A DNA stretch of 64,000 nucleotides from contig CP084614.1 of NCBI GenBank assembly GCA_025917655.1, positions 1,612,001-1,676,000 of the forward strand, given 5' to 3'. The DNA is from Chlorella sorokiniana (Eukaryota; Chlorophyta; Trebouxiophyceae; Chlorellales; Chlorellaceae). Below the pieces are notes generated by a model that did not search any database, was not told where the DNA came from, and saw only the letters and a list, made by a program, of their open reading frames with translations. Each line of letters begins with the position of its first letter. The stretch's first letter is position 1. Shown here in pieces: positions 17,238 through 27,936 of the stretch. The translations under genes and the position numbers were made by a program.

Positions 17238-20200
17238 ATGGAGACGGCTGACAGGCGGCTTGCCGTGATGGCCGCCCATTTGGGGCGGTGCGAAACACGA
17301 GCAGAAGAGGAGCATGTGGAGCCCAGCCCAACATCTGCACTCGCGGTGCCGCCCCCGAGGTGAGCTTAGCTTTTGCCGCCGCCGCCGCCGCTGACCGCCC
17401 TGCTCCCCACTTCTGTTGCGTGTGCTACCTTCCCTGCACTCCCAGCTCTCCCATCTATCGCATCCTTGCGCACCCACAGGTGCACGACTTCCTCACGCGC
17501 GACAACAAGGAGTTGCGGGCCGCCATTTTCGATTTCATGAAGGTGGGGAGTGCTGTTTTCCCTATGGAAGGTGCATCCTTTGCCACTCCAGTTGCCTTTC
17601 GCCCACCAGGCGCAGCTTGTCGGTAGTCCAGCCCGCCAAGGTGTGCCTGCGCACCTCTCTGTTGTCTTGCAGGACCCGCTGTTTGCCCCCAACCACTACC
17701 TGTCCATGATGGGCCAGCGGGAGCTGACGTCGCAGCGCATGGCGCGCTTTGTCTCCCAGCGCTTCTTCTCCGTGTTTGACTACGTGCGAGACCCGCTGAA
17801 GTTCCAGGTGAGGGCCCCTAACCACGGCAGGAGCCTGCAACCAGCCTGGCCTCTGTCTGCGCCGCTGCAGCTCCCTTGCGCCGCGCTCCTCGGTCCCCCA
17901 CCCCGGAATCCTTGCCCAACAGGCCGCCCTGGAGTGCCTCAACTACTGCGACTACTCGCTGGCCATCAAGAACGGGGTGCACTTCACGCTGTGCGGCGGC
18001 ACGGTGGCCAAGCTGGGCACGGAGAAGCACCACCAGTGGGTGGCGGCTGCCTGCCCGCAACCGCAGATGTGCCGCTGCCTGCAGCCACCCCCACTGTCCA
18101 CGTCAGCAGTGGTTTGGCTGACGCCCTGCTGAAACCCCCTTCTGCAGCATCCTGCGCAAGCTGGACTCGCTGGAGTGGCCCGGCTGCTTCGGCATGACGG
18201 TGGGTAGTGGCGCAGCGGCTTCACACTGCACCAGCCCCTGCAGGCACCTGCCCAGGCCCCGCATCGGGTCCCCCATCATCATTGGGCAACTCCCCACCCT
18301 TCCATGCTGCACACACACGCCTCCCACCCTGTGCACGCCCCCAGGAGTTGGGCCACGGCAGCAACGTGATGGGCATCGAGACGACGGCGGTATACGACCC
18401 AAGCACGCAGGTGTGGGCGGGGCAGCACTTTGACCGCAAACTGCCACGCTGGCACGCCGCGCTGCACAGCCACGCCTGACCTGCCGCCCCCTTGGCCCTC
18501 CCATCCTGTTCCTCAGGAGTTTGTCCTGAACACCCCCAACAACGAGGCTTCCAAGTTCTGGATCGGCGGCGTGGCTCAGACGGCCAAGGTGTCTGTCGTT
18601 TTTGCGCAGGCAAGGCAGGCTGGCCCACGAGAGAGGCCGCGGCGGCGTTGCTGTTCACATGTGCCTCGCCGCCGCCTGCCCTCACTCCCGGCCGCTGCTG
18701 CTGCTGTGCCGCAGCTGACGGTGAACGGGCGGTGGGAGGGCCCGCACGTGTTTGTGGTGCGCCTGCGCGACGACACCGGCTCGCCCTGGCCCGGCGTGCG
18801 CATTGCGGACAACGGCCCCAAGCAGGGCCTGCTGGGCGTGGACAACGGCCAGTTCTGGCTGAACAATGTGCGGGTGCCGCGTGACGCGCTGCTGGACAGG
18901 TTCTCACAGGTGGGGGACTGTGGGCGTGGTTTGTGCCCCTGCTGTTTTGGTGTTTTGGGTGGGGGCCGGGGGCGGAGGGGGGCAGCATCGTGTGGGATGG
19001 CCCCACAGCGCGTTGGCATTGGCAGGGCCGCCGGCCCTCCTGCAAGCTGGGCTGGGGCTGGGCCCACCCTCTCCAGCCAGCTTTGTCCTCGCTCCACGCT
19101 GGCTGCTTGACGTCTGAGGACGTGCGCCCCAGCCTCGTCACGCCCCTGCACCCCCATGCTGCGCAGGTGGATGCGGCGGGGCGGTACAGCAGCCCCATCA
19201 AGGACGCGGCGCAGCGCTTTGGCACCGTCGTCTCAGGGCTCACCACGGGACGCATGCTCATCGCGCAGGTGGGGCCCCCTGCCGCGCGCAGCACCTCAGC
19301 CCCACGCCCACCTCCCCGCTGCGTAACGGCGTGCCAGCTGCAGCGCACCTCTGCCCAAGCGTGCCGCCTGCTGGTCCCCGCCCCTCTGCGCAGGCCGCGG
19401 TGGACGCCTGCAAGATCGGGGTCACCATTGCGGTGCGCTACTCCGCCTCCCGCCCCCAGTTTGGCGACCGACCCATCCTGGCCTACATCACGCAGCAGCG
19501 GCGCCTGTTTGGAGGGCTGGCCACCACCTATGCCATGCACCTCGCCATGCTGGCCCTGAAGCAGATCGCGGTCCAGGTGGGCGGCAGGGCGGCAGCGGCT
19601 GCAGAAGAAACCTGTTGCTCCACCGCCAGGCTGCCTTTCACCGCCGCGTTCCGACGCTCCACGGGGGCTGTTATCAGCGGCGCGCTTGGGACCCAGCTCC
19701 CCGGCGGCGCTTGATCGCTTGGCTGGCCGCCGGGAGCTCTCTCGCCCCAAGCCCGAGCTCAAGCTGAGGGCCACCCCGCCACTGTTTGTTGTTTGTTCCA
19801 GGGCGGTCCCGAGGCGGGCAAGCGGGTGCACGTGGTGTCCAGCGGGCTCAAGGCGGCGGCCACCTGGCACCGTAAGACGGTGCTCAACCACTGCCGCGAG
19901 TGCTGCGGCGGCATGGGCTTCATGGCCGCCAACCGCATCGGGCCCATGCTGAACGACATGGACGGTGGGTGGGTGCATGGGTGGTGGTGGTGGTGGTGTG
20001 TGTGGGTGTGTGATGGGGGGGCACGGGTGGTGGCGCCCTTCACTCTGCGGACTCGGTCGGTGGGAGCATCAACGCAACCCTGCAGCTGCACCGTGACGTC
20101 CCCCTGCCCACCCGCCACCTCAATGTGAGCCCCTAATCCGCCCCCTTGCCCACCCGCCCCGCCCCGAACAGTGGACACCACCTTTGAGGGCGATAACACG

Positions 20201-21201
20201 GTGCTGATGCAGCAGGTGGCCAAGCCGCTGCTGGATGCGGCGGCCAGGGCGGGGCGGCAGGCGCGCACATGCCGCGCGCCCCCGCCGTGCAGCAGGCGGA
20301 CCTGGGCCTGGGCTGCGTGGGTGCCCTGCTGGCGTGGCGCCAGGCGGCCCTGACCGCCACGCTGGCGGGCGACATCGGCGCGGCGACGGCGCGCGGCGGC
20401 ACCAAGGCCGCGGCGGCCGCCTTGACGACTCGCTGGACCAAGTGGTGGGCTGGGCGGCTGGGCTTTGCGCTGGGGAGGCGCTACCCGGGAATGCTGCTTG
20501 GTGGAGCCGCTCTGCTGCACTGGCAGCCTGCATGCCGCTGTTCGCTCATCAGCAGGGGACTCCACCTGGCCGCTTTTGTCACACACTGCTGCCCGCAGGT
20601 GGCTCTCGGATGGGCCTGGACCGACCGCTACTCGTTCGACGCGTTTGCCGCCGAGGCGGAGGCGGCCCCCGCCGCTCTGCGCGGCACGCTGTCCCTGCTG
20701 TGCCTGCTGTACGGCCTCGCCCGCGTGGAGGCCGGCTGCGAGACCTACCTCGCAGAGGGTGGGTGCTTGTCCACAGCTGGGGAGGGGTTGCAGGACGTCC
20801 GGCATGTGATATTGCGAGCCAGCTTGCGCATCGAGCTCTGCTGGCCCCAAAAGCTCCCCTTCACACCGACCATCGGCCATGCCTGCAGGCGTGCTGTCGT
20901 CCGCCGCTGCCAAGGCCCTCCGCGCCAAGGTCAACGCGCTGTGCCGCCAGCTGGGCGCCGACAACGGGCGGCTGGCGCTGGCGCTGTGCGACGGCTTTGG
21001 CATCCCCGACCACCTGCTGCGGGTGGGTGGTGCTGGTGCAGGGTGCGGCGCCCTGCCTGCCTGCAAAGCGGTTTTTGGTGCAGCCGTGCATGCCGTGCAA
21101 GCAGCAGCTGCCAGGAGCCCTGCCCAGCTGGCGTTGCCCCTGGTTCTGTTTGGGCGCAGGCGCCCATTGCCGTCGGCGACTGGCGGTCCTTCCAGGGCTG
21201 A
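17238..21201 (+). CDS. Peroxisomal acyl-CoA oxidase (ACX2/ACX3 group)
   Basis: FAD enzyme of the first step of peroxisomal beta-oxidation, acyl-CoA to trans-2-enoyl-CoA with release of H2O2. The start is ATG 17238; within the first 15 residues is RLAVMAAHL, an R-L-x5-H-L PTS2 peroxisomal import signal. Early exons are 17238-17359, 17480-17542 and 17673-17807. Conserved blocks: [128 protein letters not shown] and FEGDNTVLMQQVAK, which holds the expected catalytic Glu. It ends GDWRSFQG, with no PTS1, consistent with PTS2 import. Exon 1 needs one more C in a C5 run (about 17352-17356) to stay in phase. Confidence 0.96.
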
Positions 21202-22601
21202 CAGCCAGCGGGCGCAACCCGCTGGGACGAGATCAGACTGACTCGCCGCATTGGCGGGATGTCGAGAGCGCCATTTTTGCAGCTGGGTTTTGATTATTCT
21301 AAGTGCTTGGTCCCATCGAGTCGACCGCCTAGCGACCCGCATGATAGCGTGCTGCAGCCGCCCCAGGTCTAGTATCACAGCTGTGCAGGAGTTTGACTCA
21401 AGCCACACACGTGATCCCGTGTAGCGCAGATTGAAACAGCGTGTAGATTTCTGAGTACTAGTTGTACGTGTAGCACTTGGAAAACACGAAACACACTTCA
21501 GGTTGTCAATGGTTGCAGGGCGTCAGGGCGTTCGCAGTGTGCGTCAATGGTTGTAGCAGGCACCCGCATTGTGCACCCTTCGCCTTCATAACGGCCTTAG
21601 GCCTTAAGCTCAAAACAAGTCAGGAGACTGAACGTACCGAAAACAGCCTCCCCGCCGGTTCCCTGACTAGCTGCTTCGGCGGGCGGCGCCGCCTGAGCCC
21701 GCCTTCCAAATTGCCGCCACCTGTATCACCCGCGGTTCCGGGTGCGCCGCGTAGTCGCCGACACCTCCGGCCCATTTTGGATAGTGTTGTTTTGTGCAAT
21801 AACACTCACTGACCCGATCGTTCGCATTGGGACGGTTTATTGCAAAGCAGAGGTGAGGGGAGGTTCGGACGGGTCGATGGCTTGCTGTATATTGGTCTTC
21901 TGCCCGTTCGTATTCTCTGATACCGCCTAGTTCGTGATGGTGAAACCTTTCTTGTTCTGCATACTTGGCTTTGCAGGTTGCCCGGTGTGTTGCGCAAGGG
22001 GACGCATGTGGGAACCGCGGGTTTGTTAAGATAAGCGCAACCAATTTGCGGAGCTATATGCCTTTAGAAGCTTGCTGAGGCGGTCGCTGGCGTTGCGACC
22101 GCAAGCCAGAGACGATGAGCGCGGCACATGCCGTCCGCAGGGCAGCTGCTCGCTGCTTATGCCTGGTGGCATTGATAGGTGGGTTAGGGCTCGAGGGGCT
22201 GTAGGCCACATCTGGGACGTCGTCAGGATGCACGCACCCGGGGTTCCAGCCTCCTCTGCTGACGGCGGCGGTGCCGCCGCTGAGCTGTTAATGCTGAGCT
22301 TTTCAAACCTAGCGCTCCACCCACACTTGTGTTCCACGGCACCGCTGCTTGAGTGGCACTTTTTCAAAAGGTGGAAACATGTGTGCCGTCTTTCGACATC
22401 CCTCCTGCCGCCCGGGTGCAGGGTGTGTGAGGCACGCCGCCGCTCAACCGACGACGGTTGTTGGCCCCGCTGGACCGGAGGTGTGTTGTGCTGTGCCCGC
22501 TTTTGCCCTCTGGTCTAAGCGACAAAGCAGGGGCATGTGTGATGCATGGTCTGAACGTGGGACGCGGTGCCCTGTCCGCTCTGTGCACTGACCACACGTT
22601 A
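21202..22601. other. Long intergenic region
   Basis: About 1.4 kb between two plus-strand genes, with lower GC and mixed base use. Open frames here lack codon bias and recognisable motifs. It probably holds the oxidase 3' UTR and the wall-protein promoter and possible 5' exon; a signal peptide expected for the downstream gene was not found here. Confidence 0.4.
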
Positions 22602-25600
22602 TGGTGTGGCGCGTGGCGCAGGACGTCGGGCTCCGAGTCCAGCTGGCGTTCAAGGTTGAAGGTGGGCAGAGGGGCCTACGCCGGGGTCTTGAAGCCTCAA
22701 GACAGCATCGCTGAGCGCCCAATCCCAGGCCCCTCTCAGCACTGCGACAGCTGCTTCATGCTCTGTGCAGGCGGCGCTGCATTCGTAAACAGCGCGACCG
22801 ACTTCCAGGCAGCCCTGAGGCAGTTTGTGGGGCGGCTTGCGGGCGGCGGCGTGGAGCCCCCACCCATCATGTGAGAGGCAGCTGTAGCCGGGGCTGCTGT
22901 GATGGGTCACCTTGCAGCCCCGGCACGCTGGCATGAGCGCTCCGCCGGAGTTTGAGCCACACTCCCCACTGACTGTAGGTGGGTGGGTGCCAGCCCAGGA
23001 GCAGAGGGGCAAGCCTGCCCCAACCTGCAGGGAGTCTGGGTGGCGGCCGTGCTGCGTGTCACCACGGATCAGGCCATTCAGGCCAAGGCGGCCATCGAGG
23101 CGGCCCTAGCCCAGGGGGCAGCTGCTGCCGTGGTGAGGCCCAGCCCAGCCCGCGGGTGCGTTGCACCGGGCCAAAACTTGGGTTGATCGTGCCGAGCTGC
23201 TGCCCGTGCAGTGGGAAGAATCGGTGCGCGCCCTGAGCCCCCTGGGGGCAACGCGTGCCTCGGCCCTGGGCTCAGCACCGTCAACCTGCTGCCAGGTGGG
23301 CTGGCTGTGACAACTCCTACAATTCCCTGCAGAAGGCAGCTGCGCTCGGTCGAGGCTAGCTGCTGGCAGTCCCTCCATTGCTGCTGTGCCAGCACACGCT
23401 GCAGGAAGCGTGCCCAAGCCGCCGCGCGCCCGCCGCCGCCGCGCCCAAGCCGCCACCGCGTCCACCACCGCCACGCCCCAAGCCTCCACCCTCTCCAAAG
23501 CCGCCACGCCCCAAGCCGCCGCCCTCTCCCAAGCCGCCTAGCCCCAAGCCGCCGCCCTCTCCCAGGCCACCCAGCCCCAAGCCGCCGCCCTCTCCCAAGC
23601 CGCCTAGCCCCGAGCCGCCGCCTCGGCCAAGGCCTCCACCCCCTTCCCCCAAACCCTCGTCCCCTCCGCCGCCTCGACCCACCCCCCCGCCAAACCCCAA
23701 GCCGGGCGCAGCCGCCGCCACCTAAACCTGCCCCAAAGCCGCCGCCCACGCCGCCCAGGTGAGGACCGGTCCTGGAGAAACCGCTGCCGCCTTCCTACTG
23801 CCGCTCCTGATGCCCCACGCGTTGTGCCTCCCATCCACATGCAGGCCGCCGCCAAACGCCGCCCGTGCTTTGCCGCCGCCAGTTCCAGGCATCGGTGTCC
23901 GCCCTCCACGTTCAACACAGAGGGTGAGTGCGAGGCTGGCGGGCTCTGCTGCATGCGTGACGTCTGTTGCCCTTCAACATGGCAGTCATTTGCTGCTGCT
24001 TGACCGCAGGTTTTAACGTCACTGCCGCGGACGAGCAGGCGCCAAGCCCACCCCCTCCTTCCCCTCCGCCGCTGTCCCCGCCCCCCTCCTTTCCCTCCGC
24101 CGCCTTCCCCGCCCCCTCCTTCCCCTCCGCCACCTTTGCCACCCCCTCCTTCCCCGCCCCCTCCATCCCCTCCGCCGCCTTCCCCACCCCCTCCAACCCC
24201 ACCGTCGCTGGCACAAACTCCTTCCCTGGCGCCAGCGCCAGCGCCGGCGCCATCAGGCTCCAGCGTTCCGCCGCCTGTTGTTGTCCCGTCGCCCTCGCCT
24301 GCGCCTGCCCCAGCCCCGCTGCCCGGCATGGCTCCGGTGACCTCCGTCAGCCCCAGCCCCTGCCCTACTCACCCAGCCCAGCATTGGCCCCCGCCTATGG
24401 CCCCTCGCCCTATGGCGTCCCCTACTCGCCCTACGCATCCCCGCCAGCGGCAGAGCCCTCGCCAGGCAGCCCCTACTCACCAGACCCCTCGCCCTACAGC
24501 CCATACGTGCCGCCGCCACAAGAGTCTCCCTACAGCCCGTACGTTCCGCCACAAGAGTCTCCCTACAGCCCGTACGTTCCGCCACAAGAGTCTCCCTACA
24601 GCCCGTACGTGCCGCCACAAGAGCCATACAGTCCCTATGTCCCGGCCACAGCCTCCCCGTACACACCTTACACTCCCTCCTCTGGCGGCGGCTCCTACAC
24701 CCCATACACACCAGCTGGTGGCTCCTACACCCCATACACACCAGCCGGCGGCTCCTACACCCCATACACACCAGCCGGCGGCACCTCCTACACGCCCGTC
24801 AGTGGCGGCAGCCCCTACTCCCCAGCAGACGCCTATTTGTCACCCAACGGCGCAGGCGCTCCCTATGGGCCCCCTACACCGTGGATGCGGATGGTGAGGG
24901 CGCGAAATGCTTGTCGCACAGCATGCCTGTCGCGCCCAGGCCCGCCGCACGACGCATGCATGCAGCCCTGACTGGCCCGGCCCCCCCGCTCGCGCTGCCC
25001 GTCTGCAGCCTCTGGCGCCCGACGGGCGCGGCTGCAGCGCCTGCGCCTGGGCCAGCGTCAGACGTGCCCATGTGCATGGCAGAGTGAGCTGTTGGGGTTG
25101 GGTCGGGGCTGCTTCCCCACGTGTTCCCCTGTGCTGCCGCCGCCCGCACACCTGCTGAGCTGGCCATCATGCTGTCGGTGCGGCTGGAATGCAGCCGCTT
25201 GTGGTGCGCTGAAGCCATGCACCCTGAACTCTCATCCCTGCAGGCCCGCCTGCAAGCTGTTCCTGGCTGATGCGCTGTGCTGCCAGAGCTACGGCATTGT
25301 GCTGCACGCTGCACCCAGGCTGTGGCTGGTCTGCACTGCCGACGTGTTCCTGCCTGAGCCCAAGTGCCTGACAGGTGCAGAGGGCGGCACCAGCTGGCGC
25401 AAGCAAACGATGCCAGCGGGCAGGGCTGCGCATGCCGCCTGCCCATGCCCACACCTCTGGCCTCAGTAAGGCACCTGCGCTAAACCCACCAAGCCACGAT
25501 CACACACTGTCCCCCGCCTGCAGTCACTAGTTCGGCCACTGGCGAGGTGCTGCCGCTGGCCGACCCTTCCCTCCCCCGACCCGCTCTTCGCCGTGAATGC

Positions 25601-27159
25601 GTCGCTGGCGGCCGCCCCCAATGCGCGAGCAGTGGAACTGGAGGTGGAGCTGCCCCTGAGGGTGTACGAGCAGGGCGTTGGCGGCGCCTGGGGCCAGCTG
25701 CCTGTGCAGCTGGACCTGGAGCAGCAGCGGTGAGGGGCCGGCGAGCGGTGCGGCCCCGTGTGTCCAGCAGCTGCATGGCAGCATAGAGGGCGTCTGGCGT
25801 GGCAGCCAGCCGTGCAGAAAGATATAATGAGCGATGGCTGCCGTCTTCCAGCCTTGAACCATCCCCTGTTGCACAGGCTGCCTCCTCATCAGCCTCCGTG
25901 CTCCATGTGCAGAATGGCGGAGGCCGACGGGCTGTGCAGCCTGCGCTTGCGCACTCCTTGCCAATGGGAGGGGGTGGTGTATGAGGCGGTCGGCCCTGTG
26001 CAGCCGGTTCCGCTCCTCTCAGGTGCGGCTGTTGGCTTTGCGCACCGTCCCAGCAGCGGCGCCTGCGGCGGGGGCATGTAACGGGCGAGCGTTGCTGTTT
26101 CCAAATTCTCTCCCACCACTGCTCCCGTCCCTTGCCGCAGTGCTGACGAGCGAGGAGATGGAGGAGGTCAGGGCGCAGCTGGGCACAGAGGCGGCAACGG
26201 TGCGCTCTGCCAACGCTCCCGCAGCGGCTCCCGAAGCAGCCGGCTCCCCCTTTGCCGCTCCAACGGGCCCCGTGGACCCCAGCACATCCTTTGGCTTCCT
26301 GGGCGATCTCAACGGGGCCCCCGCCGGCGCGGAAGCCCCCACCCTGGCCGCCGCGCTGGCTCCCGCGCCGGGTGCCGTGCTTCGCGGCAGGCGGCTGCTG
26401 CAGGATCTGCTGGCGGCGAGCGGCGAGGCCACGGCCGACCCGTCCCCGCTTGAAGTCGAGGGGGCTGTTGATCCGCTGGACCTCTCCGCCCCTTCCCTTA
26501 CCCTCGAGGCAGCGGGCGAGGGGGCGCACTACGTACTACAGTGGGCAGCGAGCTCCCGGTGCCGCGGGTGGACCCAGGTGTGCATGCTGCTGCCTGCTGC
26601 GGCTGCATGCAGCGGTGCCACGCAGGCTCCTGCATGCTGCGCACGCTGGCATGCTGTGTCAAAGTCGTGCAGCGGCCTGTGAGCGGCATGCGTGCCGCCT
26701 TGCTGGTGCCCATGCAGGCATGCTGCCCCCCCGACCGATGTGCTGGGCTCCTTCTCGGCAGGCTTCCTGGAGGAGGGGTGGCCCCTCAGGTGGGCCGAGG
26801 TGCCCGCAACCGGTGCCGCAGCTGGCAGCACAGCCACTTGTGACGACAGTCAGCAAGGATGCCGTGCACAGCGATTCGCAGGTGCCCCGACATGAAGCAC
26901 CCCCCCCCAATCTCCCCCCACACACACACACACTCCCCTGCCATGCTGGATAACGCCGGCCAAGCGCCCCCTTCTTCCCCCCGTTCCCCCGCAGCTGGCT
27001 GCCCTTCAACACCACATCTGGCGAGGCCTGCCACATGACGACGACATCCGAGCTTCCCCCGGCTTCCTGCTGGGCGAGGTGCAGGACCTGGTGGGGTACG
27101 AGGAGGAGTGTACGCCAGAGTCTCTGCCAGCCATGGGTGGCGTCGACCTGCAGCTGTGA
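22602..27159 (+). CDS. Proline/tyrosine-rich hydroxyproline-rich-type extracellular protein (possibly two genes)
   Basis: Composite model; exact exons uncertain. Order: a short N-terminal domain (VGLRVQLAFKVE; FVNSATDFQAALRQFVGRL; VTTDQAIQAKAAIEAALAQG), a (K/S)PPPSP tract (23440-23700), a PPPPSPPPPSP tract (24050-24250), PAPAPAP, ESPYSPYVPPQ and GGSYTPYTPA tandem repeats, a Cys-containing segment (PACKLFLADALCCQSYGIVL and following), and a C-terminal region with RLLQDLLAASGE and FNTTSGEACH that ends at 27159. SP4-like and YxxY repeats are typical of algal and plant wall glycoproteins whose Pro is hydroxylated and glycosylated and whose Tyr may cross-link. It is not a clear pherophorin: I do not see the family's Cys-containing domains. 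No signal peptide was located, and several frame breaks in C runs (near 24079, 24345, 25575, 27055) blur the model. TGTAA is at 27308-27312. Confidence 0.6.
23440..23700 (+). repeat. KPPPSP-type proline repeat tract
   Basis: Degenerate tandem codons for PKPPPSPKPPSP and related units, C-rich on the plus strand. These are arabinogalactan/extensin-like glycomodules inside the wall-protein gene. Confidence 0.9.
24490..24650 (+). repeat. 33-base tandem repeat encoding ESPYSPYVPPQ
   Basis: About four units of a 33-base repeat, each coding for ESPYSPYVPPQ or a near variant. The last unit is shortened to EPYSPYVPAT. Units differ by only a few bases, suggesting recent expansion. Confidence 0.93.
24655..24800 (+). 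repeat. 30-base tandem repeat encoding GGSYTPYTPA
   Basis: Directly follows the ESPYSPYVPPQ array. Three nearly identical 30-base units code for GGSYTPYTPA, flanked by degenerate copies (SPYTPYTPSS and GGTSYTPVSG). Confidence 0.93.
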
Positions 27160-27936
27160 TGATGCAAAGGCGCCTCCTCGGGCGCTGTGCCGCAGCTGTG
27201 CCGCGCTTGCTGGTTGCTGTCCCAGTGTCTATCGCTTTCATCTAAGCTCTTCCGCTCATTGGCTCCAATTCGCTCAATAAGACACCATTTCATGCTGGCT
27301 TCCCGCTGTAAATGCCTTGCTTTACGGTACATCGCCGGCCACCGCTGCCCTCTGGTCAAGCTGTCGCCTGGGCCCCAGGTAAGCTGCGCCGTTCCTGCAT
27401 AATTCATGGTGCCTGCATCTTGTCAAAGCTTTGGGGGCTTTGCTGCACTTCATGCACGCAGGTCAGCAGCGCTTGTGGCGTGACGGCACAAGGACCACCG
27501 CCGCCACGGCAAGGACGGCCCCAGCAGGTGATCTCCTGTCGTCGCGGCGCTCCCAGCATGCATTGACTCAACGTTGTTGAGGCCGTTTCGATTTTCAGCG
27601 TACAGCATAATCCCACAAGCCCTCTGGCAGCGCACAAGCCCTCTGGCAGTGGTAACATCGGCACGGTTCACTCGGCTTGTGCTTGGGCCTGATACCCCGT
27701 GCAACTTGGAAAACGTTTCAGGTCGATACACACTGCCTGCTCTGCCATGCCATCACAATCCCGTCTGCCTGCAACTTCCACCCGGCCCCTCTCCTTGAAT
27801 CTCTTACCTTTCGCTGCTTGCATCGAACATCGATTGCTTATATTTGTTCAAGCTGTCCATCTGCCGCCTGTTTTTTTGTATCGAGCGCTGCGCGGAGTGT
27901 AAACCCACTTGCTCTGGTGGCTCGCACACCCACAGG
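27160..27936. other. Intergenic region
   Basis: 3' UTR of the wall-protein gene with TGTAA at 27308-27312, then the presumed promoter of the next gene. AT content rises toward 27600-27870. No exon recognised. Confidence 0.5.

Noticed and set aside
22602-27159. Classical pherophorin assignment
   Set aside because: The proline linker resembles pherophorins, but the globular parts lack the Cys-containing domains of that family, so only a general hydroxyproline-rich call is made.
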